64,000 bases of DNA from Tragulus kanchil (Eukaryota; Chordata; Mammalia; Artiodactyla; Tragulidae): the NCBI GenBank assembly GCA_022376925.1, contig JAIOJX010000026.1, positions 258,159,830 through 258,223,829 of the forward strand, read 5' to 3'. Positions 1 to 12,050 of this stretch are shown here, one piece after another (position 1 is the first letter of the stretch; each line of letters starts with the position of its first letter). Under the pieces are notes generated by a model, which was not told the DNA's origin, did no database searches, and saw only the letters and a list, made by a program, of their open reading frames with translations. Position numbers and translations under genes: made by a program.

Positions 1-177
1 GACACAACTTTATAATGACAATTAAATTATATAGAGGCTGCCTTGGGTGTGAGTGTGTTGTTAGAGGATATTTTTTACACTGATTCACCTTGTCCAAAAA
101 AGATACCTGCCAAGTTGGTATTCAATTTGTGGGTCTGATTGATTCTGTAGAAATATTTTAAGCATTGAATAGGATAT
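1..177. other. Unclassified AT-rich sequence
   Basis: Left edge of the window, before the first duplicated block. I see no open frame, recognisable repeat or regulatory motif. Confidence 0.5.
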
Positions 178-783
178 TGGATCAGATGACTTGTAAGGTT
201 ACTGCCCTTTGTGAGAACTAAAGTTAACAGCATTTCTACATTTTACTTCTTCAAGTGTTAAGTGTAGCATATGGTACCTGGCAAGTTACAAAGTATGTAA
301 TGAAAGAAGGAAACACTTAAATTCAAAACATAAGAGGAAAAGCATGTGTGTCACATGATAGTGATCACTATATTGAGCTAAATTGTATTACCTTCTTAAA
401 GGATCTGTTTTTTTAAGAAAACATAACTATGTATTTCATAAACCCAAATAAGTGTAAGGCACATCCACAAAAACCATAATCTATTTTTAGGGAAATGAGT
501 TTGATGTCCCATCAAATATTCATGTAAGGTTATAATCAAGACAATGAAAACCTCAAAATAAAAATTAAATTCCACATGGCAGAAACCTTTTTTTATAAAA
601 TATATTAACATTTTCTCTTTATTTTCATTTTTAGCTTCAAAATAATTGCAAATAATTTTTCTCCAAATTATTTCAAATAACACATATGTCCCTACGATTA
701 AAACAATTGTGATAGAGACAAAGATAGGCACACAATTGACAGTGGGCTATAACTCTAAAACAACTAGAAATTATGAGATCAGT

Positions 784-1152
784 GTGGGGTGAAGGGCTGT
801 GGGTGCAGCACTGTGAATGGAGAGGTACTACACCTTTTTCACCCCTGCCCACACCCTCACAGGTCAAAGGATTTAATACAATCCTTTTAACCAGAAGTGC
901 TCCATATTACTTCAACCTTGTTTCTAGGCCAATCAAATACCCCCTTTGCACCCCAAAGTCTCACAGGTTTTCCACTGTCCTTTTGACCCAACCCACTGCT
1001 CCCAAGTTCCTCATGGCTGACCTTGTTTCCACCACCCTGACTTCCAAAATAAAGTTCCAGCTTTTAGCTTACCTGCGGTCTCAGGTCAAAAGAAAAACCC
1101 AAAAATCTGAATATCAGTTTGGTCTCATTTTTCTGTCCCACCCAATTCTTCA
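784..1152 (+). mobile_element. Possible solo LTR, copy A
   Basis: A GC-richer block starts with TGTGGGG and ends with CA. It has a CCAAT box at about 928-935 and an AATAAA signal at 1048-1053, followed by about 100 bp that could be R-U5. This order and spacing suit a solo LTR of an endogenous retrovirus. A 155-residue frame (773-1240) runs through it but shows no retroviral or cellular domain. Terminal dinucleotides alone are weak evidence and I see no flanking target-site duplication. Confidence 0.35.
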
Positions 1153-1925
1153 AGCAGTAAAGCTTACCATGGCTTGCTGCTTTACAGAAATTTGTACATG
1201 GCCTCTATGTTTCATTTTTTTTTTAATATTATTTTTCTAGTTTACAAAAATATCTCCATTAGTTTCACATATGTTTTTGTTTTTGTTTTAACTTACGGCC
1301 TCTTTTTTTTTATTTTATTGTGGATCAGATGACTTGTAAGGTTACTGCCCTTTGTGAGAACTAAAGTTAACAGCATTTCTACATTTTACTTCTTCAAGTG
1401 TTAAGTGTAGCATATGGTACCTGGCAAGTTACAAAGTATGTAATGAAAGAAGGAAACACTTAAATTCAAAACATAAGAGGAAAAGCATGTGTGTCACATG
1501 ATAGTGATCACTATATTGAGCTAAATTGTATTACCTTCTTAAAGGATCTGTTTTTTTAAGAAAACATAACTATGTATTTCATAAACCCAAATAAGTGTAA
1601 GGCACATCCACAAAAACCATAATCTATTTTAGGGAAATGAGTTTGATGTCCCATCAAATATTCATGTAAGGTTATAATCAAGACAATGAAAACCTCAAAA
1701 TAAAAATTAAATTCCACATGGCAGAAACCTTTTTTTATAAAATATATTAACATTTTCTCTTTATTTTCATTTTTAGCTTCAAAATAATTGCAAATAATTT
1801 TTCTCCAAATTATTTCAAATAACACATATGTCCCTACGATTAAAACAATTGTGATAGAGACAAAGATAGGCACACAATTGACAGTGGGCTATAACTCTAA
1901 AACAACTAGAAATTATGAGATCAGT

Positions 1926-2294
1926 GTGGGGTGAAGGGCTGTGGGTGCAGCACTGTGAATGGAGAGGTACTACACCTTTTTCACCCCTGCCCACACCCTC
2001 ACAGGTCAAAGGATTTAATACAATCCTTTTAACCAGAAGTGCTCCATATTACTTCAACCTTGTTTCTAGGCCAATCAAATACCCCCTTTGCACCCCAAAG
2101 TCTCACAGGTTTTCCACTGTCCTTTTGACCCAACCCACTGCTCCCAAGTTCCTCATGGCTGACCTTGTTTCCACCACCCTGACTTCCAAAATAAAGTTCC
2201 AGCTTTTAGCTTACCTGCGGTCTCAGGTCAAAAGAAAAACCCAAAAATCTGAATATCAGTTTGGTCTCATTTTTCTGTCCCACCCAATTCTTCA
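1926..2294 (+). mobile_element. Possible solo LTR, copy B of duplication 1
   Basis: Repeat of the 784-1152 segment at an offset of 1,142 bp, with the same CCAAT and AATAAA signals. If the duplication is an artefact, this is the same LTR counted twice. Confidence 0.33.
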
Positions 2295-2451
2295 AGCAGT
2301 AAAGCTTACCATGGCTTGCTGCTTTACAGAAATTTGTACATGGCCTCTATGTTTCATTTTTTTTTTAATATTATTTTTCTAGTTTACAAAAATATCTCCA
2401 TTAGTTTCACATATGTTTTTGTTTTTGTTTTAACTTACGGCCTCTTTTTTT

Positions 2452-2699
2452 ATTGATTTTTTATTTATTTATTTTCATCCATCATTATTCTTCGGCCTAT
2501 GTGGGTCTCCTACCACAGTGGCCTCTCTCTTTGCAGAGCACCAGCTCCTGGCTCATGTACTCCAGAGCACTGGCCCGTAATTGGACATGCGGGTCCAGCC
2601 ACGCCAAGGCACGTGGGATCCTCCTGGGTCAGGGATGGAACCAGCACCCCTTTCACTGCAAGGCGGACTCTTAACCCATTTGGACCAACAGGGAAGCCC
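2452..2699 (-). mobile_element. tRNA-derived ruminant SINE (CHR-type), minus strand
   Basis: Read on the minus strand, it begins with a GGGCTTCCCTG-like head close to 2699. It continues through the RNA polymerase III box-B region and the characteristic TGTCCAATTA-type middle, and ends in a TTTATT-rich run (the A-rich tail) near 2455. The same family recurs at 10108, 14521, 48459 and 63236. Frames through it are SINE sequence, not genes. Confidence 0.75.
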
Positions 2700-3394
2700 T
2701 CAATATTTCATTTTTTAAAATTAGACTTTGTTACAGTAGTTAATGGGAGTTGGAGAGTCAAGAGAACATAATTTGGGTGGCGTAGGTGTCTGATATTATC
2801 TGCCATCTTTTCCAAAAAGAGAAGATAATGGTGGGTGTGGGAACTTATGAATCTGAGCATTGCTTTGCATCTTCTGAGTAATAAAAAGATCATTTTCCAG
2901 CTTTGCTACCCAAATATACAAACCACTATCATTTCTCTTCAATATTTTCATGTAGTTTTATTTTCTACTATGAGAATTACGATTTCCTCCACCTACTTCT
3001 CATTAGAGTGGTCCTACACAGTAATAATTGAAAAATGGCATTGCATGGAACATGCCATGTTCATAACTCTGTCTCACTAAACTACTTTGAATTGAAATGT
3101 GTAAAAATATGAAATAAATAGAAACCACATTTAAAAATGTTAAAAATTAAAACAACTATGTGAATACCTTCTCTCATTTCTTCTCCCAAAATTTACTCAC
3201 AGAAAACTCACATTCCTTCTTGTTTGCTAGGTTTTTCCTTTAGCCCTTTGCATCCAGAGAGTTCATGTGAGGAAGAAAGGCTAGATGGCTGGGTGCGATG
3301 TGCTTTGAGTAACTCTATTCTGATGACAAACAAAATGCATAAATCATCAACAAAACAAGAATAAGCATTATTTTTTATCTTTAAATTGTTTTCC
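2700..3394. other. Unclassified non-coding stretch
   Basis: AT-rich sequence between a SINE and an old LINE relic. It is present once. Open frames are below 85 codons and show no known domain. Confidence 0.5.
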
Positions 3395-4080
3395 TAAATT
3401 TATTTATTTGTTTATCATCTAATAAATGTATATTGATCACCTACTATGTGCCAGGCAATATTCTTCATATTGAGAATGAAACAGTGAACAAAAATCTACT
3501 ACAATTTCTGCCCTGGTGAAGCTTACAATCTAGGACAAAAATTACAAAACAGTAGAATATGTGGTATTTAGATTTTAACCATTGGGCATAATTTATATAA
3601 AATTAGATTTTTTAGTCATTAGGCATAATTTTAGTGTAACTTTCTACCTACAAGCTTTTCATCTCTGTCCTTTAAAAATCCTGTTATTTGATTCTGTTCT
3701 ATTCTATTCAAACTCACAGTTATTCATTGAACTCAAAGTGTTGGGTGCTCTGATGGGTGCTATGGTAGAAATGCAAAAATAAAGGAAGCATCTGATACAT
3801 AGTCAGCCCTCAAGAGCACTTTCAATCTATGGTTGTTGAACTTTGTACAGTAGCATTTAAACCAGTAAGAATATTTTGAAGTGTTATAGACTAGGGGAAG
3901 GAAGGGGCAAGAATGAGCCACAAAAGTAGTAGAATTGTTAGGGAAGGTGTCATGGGCATGAACCTTGAAATTCTGGAATGGAAGATTGGAGAAAGGAGGT
4001 TATATTGGACACTGGAAAAGGAATGACCAAAAGTATGACTGACTATCACATATTGGGAAGAAAGGAGAAACCTGACTTTC
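3395..4080. mobile_element. Old mammalian LINE 3' relic (L2/L1ME type)
   Basis: The block around 3430-3535 keeps the widespread mammalian repeat signature: a 'cacctactatgtgccaggca' segment, then 'cagtgaacaaaa' and 'tgccctggtgaagcttacaa'. Diverged sequence of the same kind seems to continue to about 4080. I am sure it is an ancient interspersed repeat. Whether it is L2 or L1ME I cannot settle by eye. Confidence 0.5.
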
Positions 4081-4499
4081 GTTAAGCAGAGAGTAATTTA
4101 TAGTTCATCACTGGGGCTAAATTCGGACTGAGGACAAGAAATCAAATTGTTGGTAGTTTTAATTTAAGCTGAACATCAAGATTCAGAGTTTGACACAGTA
4201 TATTACCTGATCTGATTAATTTGGCCAAATTCTGTGACTAATTTAATTGTGGTTATATTCTGAGTGGAAAGTAGGTGAGTTGAAGGGTTCTAGAGTGTGG
4301 TTTGTCAAGGATAGAAACTTTGGCAAAGAAACAAAATGCCTCAGAATTGGGCTTCAGTTTTAAGAATGCAAATTGATGTACATGAATTAATATAGATTTC
4401 CCATGTTCTTGGGAAAATCTTAGCCTAAATATGTCCATCATAATTCAACAGAATTGGCATAAGGGACCAACCTAAGAACTCAAGAAGATTAACCCAACA

Positions 4500-4605
4500 A
4501 ATACAGTTCATTCAACGAACATTATATTCTTTCACCAAATATTTACTGAGCACCACTTACACTTAGCATTTCATTGGGTACTGTGAGAAGAAAGACAGAA
4601 AGGTA
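4500..4605. mobile_element. Old LINE fragment, same type as 3395
   Basis: Diverged version of the same motif ('accaaatatttactgagcac' with a 'cattgggtactgtgagaaga' follow-on). Short and degraded. Confidence 0.4.
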
Positions 4606-4701
4606 CCTACCACCTAGTTCTGCCTCATTGTTCAACACAATGTTTTTGACGAATTTCTATGTTGTAAAGACTGATACTTTACTAGCCCTACTAAAGCATC
4701 T

Positions 4702-7036
4702 AGTGATTTTCCCTTAAGAAGTATCATTTGTGGATAACTACCTACCTTTATATCCTGACCTTCCCCATCCTATTTCAGAATTTTAGATGCTGTATGAAAT
4801 GCAATCATAATTTGTCATTTAGATCAAAAGAAATGACAAAAAATACATTAGATAGTAGGAAACAACAACTTTACCCCAATGAAACCAAAAGAAAGTTGAT
4901 TCATTGAAGATAAATTCAAACTACTCAGTTTTTTGCAAGTCTTTCTCTAAAGAGTGATGTCTGCAACATTTCCTGAGAGAAGAATTTTCTGGCCTTTCTT
5001 CAGTCCTCATTTTAACTCCATTTATTGTGGACTTGGCAATATCACAATAGTTAAGTGAATTTTACAGTTTTTCCAAAAGCTGATAGAATGTCAATCTGAG
5101 TTACTTTTCTGTTTAATGTTTTCCTCTGAAATGTCATCTTATGTGTGTCAAAATAATGATGAAAATACAACCAAAGGAACAAAGGAAAAAATCAACAAAA
5201 TCAACAGAAAGCTTACAGACATTTATTGAGCACTGAAATGAAGTTGAAAAAAGGTAGATGGAATTAGAAAAGAAATTAGAAGATAGGTTTGATTGATAGA
5301 TAATTTTGTCTATGTATTAAAAACATACTAATTTAAAATTTAATGAATCCTTGCTATATTTTTAATATATAAAATCTTAAGTATTTTTATATATTATCCT
5401 GTTAAATTCTTAAAAGAGATCTGTGGAATAATTAATACAACATCTATTTCTTTTCACTATCTGCAAGAATGAACATTAGAAAAGTAAGTCAACCAAGAAG
5501 AAATGAATAGGTTTGTAGAAATATACAGTCCACTAAAACAAATCAAGAAGAAATATATAACTTGAACAGATCAATCATTAGAAGAGAAATAGAATCTATA
5601 ATTTAAAAAAACTCCCTATATCCCACTTCTGGGCATATACCCATACAAAACCAGAATTGAAAGAGAGACATGTACTCTAATGTTCACTGCAGCACTATAC
5701 ACAATAGCTAGAACATGGAAGCAACCTAGATGTCCATTGGCAGATGAAAGGATAAGGAAGCTGTAGTACATATACACAATGGAATATTACTCAGCCATAA
5801 AAAGGGATCACTTGAGTCAGTTCTAATGAGGCGGATGAAACTAGAACCTATTATACAGAGTCAAGTAAGTGATTTTCCCTTAAGAAGTATCATTTGTGGA
5901 TAACTACCTACCTTTATATCCTGACCTTCCCCATCCTATTTCAGAATTTTAGATGCTGTATGAAATGCAATCATAATTTGTCATTTAGATCAAAAGAAAT
6001 GACAAAAAATACATTAGATAGTAGGAAACAACAACTTTACCCCAATGAAACCAAAAGAAAGTTGATTCATTGAAGATAAATTCAAACTACTCATTTTTTT
6101 GCAAGTCTTTCTCTAAAGAGTGATGTCTGCAACATTTCCTGAGAGAAGAATTTTCTGGCCTTTCTTCAGTCCTCATTTTAACTCCATTTATTGTGGACTT
6201 GGCAATATCACAATAGTTAAGTGAATTTTACAGTTTTTCCAAAAGCTGATAGAATGTCAATCTGAGTTACTTTTCTGTTTAATGTTTTCCTCTGAAATGT
6301 CATCTTATGTGTGTCAAAATAATGATGAAAATACAACCAAAGGAACAAAGGAAAAAATCAACAAAATCAACAGAAAGCTTACAGACATTTATTGAGCACT
6401 GAAATGAAGTTGAAAAAAGGTAGATGGAATTAGAAAAGAAATTAGAAGATAGGTTTGATTGATAGATAATTTTGTCTATGTATTAAAAACATACTAATTT
6501 AAAATTTAATGAATCCTTGCTATATTTTTAATATATAAAATCTTAAGTATTTTTATATATTATCCTGTTAAATTCTTAAAAGAGATCTGTGGAATAATTA
6601 ATACAACATCTATTTCTTTTCACTATCTGCAAGAATGAACATTAGAAAAGTAAGTCAACCAAGAAGAAATGAATAGGTTTGTAGAAATATACAGTCCACT
6701 AAAACAAATCAAGAAGAAATATATAACTTGAACAGATCAATCATTAGAAGAGAAATAGAATCTATAATTTAAAAAAACTCCCTATATCCCACTTCTGGGC
6801 ATATACCCATACAAAACCAGAATTGAAAGAGAGACATGTACTCTAATGTTCACTGCAGCACTATACACAATAGCTAGAACATGGAAGCAACCTAGATGTC
6901 CATTGGCAGATGAAAGGATAAGGAAGCTGTAGTACATATACACAATGGAATATTACTCAGCCATAAAAAGGGATCACTTGAGTCAGTTCTAATGAGGCGG
7001 ATGAAACTAGAACCTATTATACAGAGTCAAGTAAGT
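4702..7036. repeat. Direct duplication 2 (period 1,166 bp)
   Basis: Copy A is 4702-5870 and copy B is 5868-7036, joined head to tail with three shared bases. By eye there is one substitution (G4928 against T) in the whole unit. The right breakpoint lies inside an L1 3' region, so copy A ends abruptly mid-element while copy B continues to the natural L1 tail. Copy B is therefore the intact context. Confidence 0.93.
5489..5870 (+). mobile_element. Nested L1 fragments, truncated duplicate
   Basis: Duplicate of 6655-7036. About 130 bp of older L1 ORF2 sequence (5489-5620) is followed by the start of the younger L1 insertion (5621-5870). It stops at the artificial-looking join at 5870. Confidence 0.65.
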
Positions 7037-7460
7037 CAGAAAGGAAAGACAAATACTGTATATTAACATATACACATGCAATTTAGAAACATGGTAATGA
7101 TGATCCTACCTCCAGGGTAGCAAAAGAAACACACATGTAAGAACAGACTTTTGGATTCTATGGGAGAAGGTGAGGGTGGGGTGACTGGAGAGAATAACAC
7201 TGAAACATGTACATTACTATGTGCATGTAAAATAGATGACCAGTGTGAGTTCCATGCATAAAGCAGGGCACCCAAAACTAAGTGCTCTGGGACAACCCAG
7301 AGGGACAGGGTGGAAAGGGAGGTGGGGATGGTTCAGGATAGGGGTCATACCCATACATATCCGGGGCTGATTCATGTTGGTTATGAGGCAAAAACCATCA
7401 CAATATTGTAAAGTAATTATCCTCCAATCAAAATAAAGAAATAAAACATTTTCTAAAAAT
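6787..7460 (+). mobile_element. Younger 5'-truncated LINE-1 inserted in older L1
   Basis: The sequence starts inside the ORF2 C-terminus ('cccacttctgggcatatacc'), passes the 'ggaatattactcagccataa' block and ends in a bovine-type L1 3' end near 'gtaaagtaattatcctccaa' with AATAAAG. It is flanked by a 17-bp target-site duplication with one mismatch (6770-6786 and 7461-7477). Outside that duplication the host L1 ORF2 continues in register. Confidence 0.75.
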
Positions 7461-7532
7461 TAAAAAAACTCTCTATAAAAAACAATCCAGGACTGAATGG
7501 CTTCACTGGGGAATTCTACCAAACGGACAAGG

Positions 7533-9822
7533 AAGAACTTATACCAATTCTTTCAGACTCTTTCAAAAGACATTGTATGAAGTCACCATCACTCTGATAC
7601 CAAAACCAAAGATACTACCAAAAAAGAAAATTATGGTCCAATATCTTTGAGGAACAATAAATAATCTTAAAATTTACATGAAATTTTAAAAGACCCAGAA
7701 CTGTCAAAGCAGTTCTGGGGAAAAAGAACAAAGCAGGAAGCATAACCTCCCAGACTTAAGATCAGCATACAAAGCTATAGAAATCTAAACAGTGTGGTAT
7801 TGGCATATAACAGACATATTGATCAACTGAACAAAACAGAGAGCCAAGAAATAAACCTATACATCTATGAGACATTAATCTTTGACAAAGGAGATAAGAA
7901 TATACAATGGGGAAAAGACAGTCTCTTCAGCAAGTGGTGTAAAAGCTGGACCGTCATATGTACATCAGTGAAGTGAGAACACACCCTTGTGCTTTACACA
8001 AAAATAAACTCAAAATGGCTTAAAGATTTAAATATAAGACATGATGTCATAAAACTTCTAGAAGAGAATATAGGCAATCCATTCTCTGATAAAAATCTGA
8101 CCAATGTTTTCTTAAGTCAGTCTCGCAAAACAATAGAAATAAAAGCAAAAGTAAACAGGAAACTAATCAAACTTATAAGATTTTACACAGTACAACTGTG
8201 AAAAAGACAGTTTTTGAACTAGGAGAAAATATTTGCAAATAATGCAAATGATGAGGGCTTAATTTCTAAAATACACAAATGGCTTATAGAACTCAATAAC
8301 AAAAGCAAACAACTCCATCAAAACAAATGGGCAAAAGATCTAAACAGACATTTATCCAAACAATACATCAGATGGCCAATAGGCATAAGAAAACATGCTT
8401 AACATTGCTAATCATTAGAGAAATGCAAATCAAAACTACAGCGAGGTATCGCCTCACACCAGTCAGAATGACCATCCTTAAAAAGTCTAAAAATAAGAAA
8501 TGCTGGAGGGAGTGTGGAGAAAAGGAACTCTCCTACATTGCTGGTGGGAATGTAAAATGGTACAGCTACTCTGCAGAATAGTATAGAAATTCCTCAAAAA
8601 ACTAAAAGTAGAGCTACCATATGACCCAGCAATCCCACTTCTTGGCTATCCAGAAAACCATAATTCAAAAAGAATCAAGGACAAGAACTTATACCAATTC
8701 TTTCAGACTCTTTCAAAAGACATTGTATGAAGTCACCATCACTCTGATACCAAAACCAAAGATACTACCAAAAAAGAAAATTATGGTCCAATATCTTTGA
8801 GGAACAATAAATAATCTTAAAATTTACATGAAATTTTAAAAGACCCAGAACTGTCAAAGCAGTTCTGGGGAAAAAGAACAAAGCAGGAAGCATAACCTCC
8901 CAGACTTAAGATCAGCATACAAAGCTATAGAAATCTAAACAGTGTGGTATTGGCATATAACAGACATATTGATCAACTGAACAAAACAGAGAGCCAAGAA
9001 ATAAACCTATACATCTATGAGACATTAATCTTTGACAAAGGAGATAAGAATATACAATGGGGAAAAGACAGTCTCTTCAGCAAGTGGTGTAAAAGCTGGA
9101 CCGTCATATGTACATCAGTGAAGTGAGAACACACCCTTGTGCTTTACATAAAATAAACTCAAAATGGCTTAAAGATTTAAATATAAGACATGATGTCATA
9201 AAACTTCTAGAAGAGAATATAGGCAATCCATTCTCTGATAAAAATCTGACCAATGTTTTCTTAAGTCAGTCTCGCAAAACAATAGAAATAAAAGCAAAAG
9301 TAAACAGGAAACTAATCAAACTTATAAGATTTTACACAGTACAACTGTGAAAAAGACAGTTTTTGAACTAGGAGAAAATATTTGCAAATAATGCAAATGA
9401 TGAGGGCTTAATTTCTAAAATACACAAATGGCTTATAGAACTCAATAACAAAAGCAAACAACTCCATCAAAACAAATGGGCAAAAGATCTAAACAGACAT
9501 TTATCCAAACAATACATCAGATGGCCAATAGGCATAAGAAAACATGCTTAACATTGCTAATCATTAGAGAAATGCAAATCAAAACTACAGCGAGGTATCG
9601 CCTCACACCAGTCAGAATGACCATCCTTAAAAAGTCTAAAAATAAGAAATGCTGGAGGGAGTGTGGAGAAAAGGAACTCTCCTACATTGCTGGTGGGAAT
9701 GTAAAATGGTACAGCTACTCTGCAGAATAGTATAGAAATTCCTCAAAAAACTAAAAGTAGAGCTACCATATGACCCAGCAATCCCACTTCTTGGCTATCC
9801 AGAAAACCATAATTCAAAAAGA
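7533..9822. repeat. Direct duplication 3 (period about 1,150 bp)
   Basis: Copy A is 7533-8673 and copy B is 8683-9822, separated by 9 bases. The main difference is a run near 8000/9150 ('acacaaaaataaac' against 'acataaaataaac'), a 1-bp indel. Both breakpoints lie inside L1 ORF2, so one L1 ORF2 segment appears twice in tandem, which retrotransposition does not produce. Confidence 0.92.
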
Positions 9823-10052
9823 TACAGACACCTCAATGGTCACTGCAGCACTATATACAATAGCCAAGACATGGAAACAATGCAGACGTCCAACACAGAT
9901 GAATGGATAAAGAAAAATGGTATATATATACCACGGAATATTACTCACTCATAAAAAGGATCGAAATAATGTCATCTGAAGCAACATGGATGGACTTATA
10001 AATTATCCTATTAAGTGAAACATCAGACAGAGAAAGGCAAATATCATATGAT

Positions 10053-10604
10053 ATCACTTATATGTAAGAACTTCCCTGGTGGCATCAGTGGTAAAGCATC
10101 TGCCTGCGGGCTTCCCTGGTAGTCCAGTGGGTAAAGAGTCTGCCTTGTAGTGCAAGGGACATCGGTTAGATCCTTGGTCCAGGAGGATCCCATGTGCTGT
10201 GAAGCGGCTGGACTGGTGTGTCCAATTATGAGCCAGTGCTCTGGAATGCATGCGTTCAGAATTGGTGCTCTGCAATGGAGAGAGGTCACTGCAATGGGAG
10301 GCCCACACAGGCCAAAGAATAAAGATGGATGCAAATAAATAAATAAATAAATAAAGCAATAAAAGAGACCAAAATTTAAAAAAAAAAAAAAAAAAGAATT
10401 TGCCTGCCCACGCAGGAGACAGATACAAAGGACATGGGTTTGATCCCTGGATTTGGAATATTCCCTGGAGCAGGAAATGGCAGCCCACCACAGTATTCTT
10501 GCCTGGAAAATTCCATGGACAGAGGAGTCTTATAGGCTACAGTCCATGGTGTCACAAAGAATAGGACACAACTGAGCAACTGAACACACACATCACTTAC
10601 ATGT
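10053..10604 (+). mobile_element. Bov-tA/Bov-A2-type SINE split by a second SINE
   Basis: The outer SINE head is about 10068-10107 and its body resumes at 10396-10591, ending in the 'gagcaactgaacacacac' tail. It sits in the L1 3' region between 13-bp target-site duplications with one mismatch (10053-10065 and 10592-10604). The L1 text continues across the insertion. Confidence 0.75.
10108..10395 (+). mobile_element. CHR-type SINE nested in the SINE at 10053
   Basis: It begins at the GGGCTTCCCTGG head at 10108 and ends in AAATAAATAA repeats and a poly-A run to 10395. A 15-bp target-site duplication with two mismatches flanks it (10093-10107 and 10393-10407). It is the same family as the elements at 2452, 14521, 48459 and 63236. 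Confidence 0.75.
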
Positions 10605-10853
10605 GGAATCTAGAAACTAATACAAATGAATTTATTTACAAAACAAAACAGACTTACAGACTTAGAAAACAAACTAATGATTACCAAAGGGGAAGGGGAC
10701 TAGGTATAAATTAGGAGTTTGGTATTAACAGATACAAACTACTAAATATGAAATAGTAAGCAACAATGCTGTACTATACAATACGGAGTACTACATTCAA
10801 GACCTTTTAATAACCTTTAATAGAAAATAATCCAGAAAAGAATACACAGACAT

Positions 10854-10877
10854 ACACACACACACAGACACACACAA
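10854..10877. repeat. Short (CA)n run in L1 3' region
   Basis: Imperfect CACACA/CAGACA microsatellite just upstream of the L1 A-tail. Repeated at about 11934-11957 by duplication 4. Confidence 0.6.
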
Positions 10878-10970
10878 AACTGAATCACTTGCTGTTCACC
10901 AGAAACGAACACAACACTGCAAATCAACTATCAACTATACTTCAAAAAAAAAAAAAAAAGTCCCAATGAG

Positions 10971-11320
10971 GGGCTTCCCTGGTGACTCAGTGGTTAAGAG
11001 GCCAATGCAGGATACATGGATTTGATCCCTGATTCGGGAAGATTTCACATGCTACAGAGCAACTAAGCCCATGAGCCACAACTATTGAGCCTGTGCTCTA
11101 GACACTCGCAGCTACAACTGTGGAACCCATGTGCCTCAACTACTGAAGCCAGTGGGCCCTAGAGCTCGAGTTCCACAACAAGAGAAGTCACCGCAACAAC
11201 AAGCCTGCTCACTTCCACTAGAGAGTAGGCCCCACTCCCTGCAACTAGAGAAGAGCCTGTGGCAGCAGTGAAAATCCATAATATCCCCCCAAAAGAATAA
11301 ATAAATAAATTTTTAAAAAT
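10971..11320 (+). mobile_element. CHR-2 SINE, copy A
   Basis: Long CHR-2 type SINE. It has a GGGCTTCCCTGGTGACTCAG head, a tRNA-like box-B region, then the diagnostic 'gagcaactaagccc' / 'cctgtgctctaga' / 'aacaagagaagtcacc' body and an (AAAT)n tail. About 10-bp target-site duplications ('tcccaatga' at 10961 and 'tcccagtga' at 11320) flank it directly after the L1 A-tail. Confidence 0.8.
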
Positions 11321-12050
11321 CCCAGTGAAAAAAGACTGATAAGGAGGAATCGACCATATAAAACATTTGGGTTGCCATGTAGAGCATTTAATGTACTGAA
11401 CACAGTAGTCCATTTGGTTAGAACTAAAAGTTCTTGCTATGATTGATTTCATATCAGGTCAAATTATATGTCAATTCTCTTACTACCAAAAAAACTCTTA
11501 AAGCGATAGTAATTCAGTGTTTGCTTGACCATTGTATCAGATTTTGGAGCAGTGAAAATACCTTTCCTTTCTGTACTTAGAAGGTTGAAGCAGAGGTAAA
11601 AAAAATCTTTAGGCCCAATCTAACTACCCATGGTAAAAGCAGTTTAGTGACAAAAACTGTATAGTTTCGGAGTAGGCATCTTAAAAGAAGAACTAAGGAA
11701 TACAAATGAATTTATTTACAAAACAAAACAGACTTACAGACTTAGAAAACAAACTAATGATTACCAAAGGGGAAGGGGACTAGGTATAAATTAGGAGTTT
11801 GGTATTAACAGATACAAACTACTAAATATGAAATAGTAAGCAACAATGCTGTACTATACAATACGGAGTACTACATTCAAGACCTTTTAATAACCTTTAA
11901 TAGAAAATAATCCAGAAAAGAATACACAGACATACACACACACACAGACACACACAAAACTGAATCACTTGCTGTTCACCAGAAACGAACACAACACTGC
12001 AAATCAACTATCAACTATACTTCAAAAAAAAAAAAAAAAGTCCCAATGAG

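Larger units (their letters stand above)
178..2451. repeat. Direct duplication 1 (unit about 1,142 bp)
   Basis: Copy A is 178-1311 and copy B is 1321-2451, with a 9-base filler between. The copies agree apart from one T in a run near 485/1627 and the length of a T-run at the right end. The single T shifts a minus-strand frame, so the two copies translate to different lengths, as expected of homopolymer error rather than selection. Likely an unmerged assembly overlap. Confidence 0.9.
6655..10957 (+). mobile_element. Older LINE-1, ORF2 remnant and 3' end, interrupted by insertions
   Basis: Plus-strand L1. Its ORF2 is visible at 6655-6786, resumes at 7478 and runs to about 10052, and the 3' untranslated end with an A-run lies at 10605-10957. 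The C-terminal ORF2 motifs around 8327-8580 (methionine-glutamine-isoleucine-lysine then threonine-proline-valine-arginine, a cysteine-tryptophan block and a glycine-asparagine-valine-lysine-tryptophan block) are typical of the family. Stops and frameshifts throughout and an internal deletion near 7655-7670 make it inactive. It is split by a younger L1 (6787-7460), a nested SINE pair (10066-10591) and duplication 3. Confidence 0.75.

Noticed and set aside
773..1240. 155-codon plus-strand frame as a gene
   Set aside because: It overlaps an LTR-like block containing an AATAAA signal, has low-complexity ends and no recognisable domain, and is repeated only through duplication 1.
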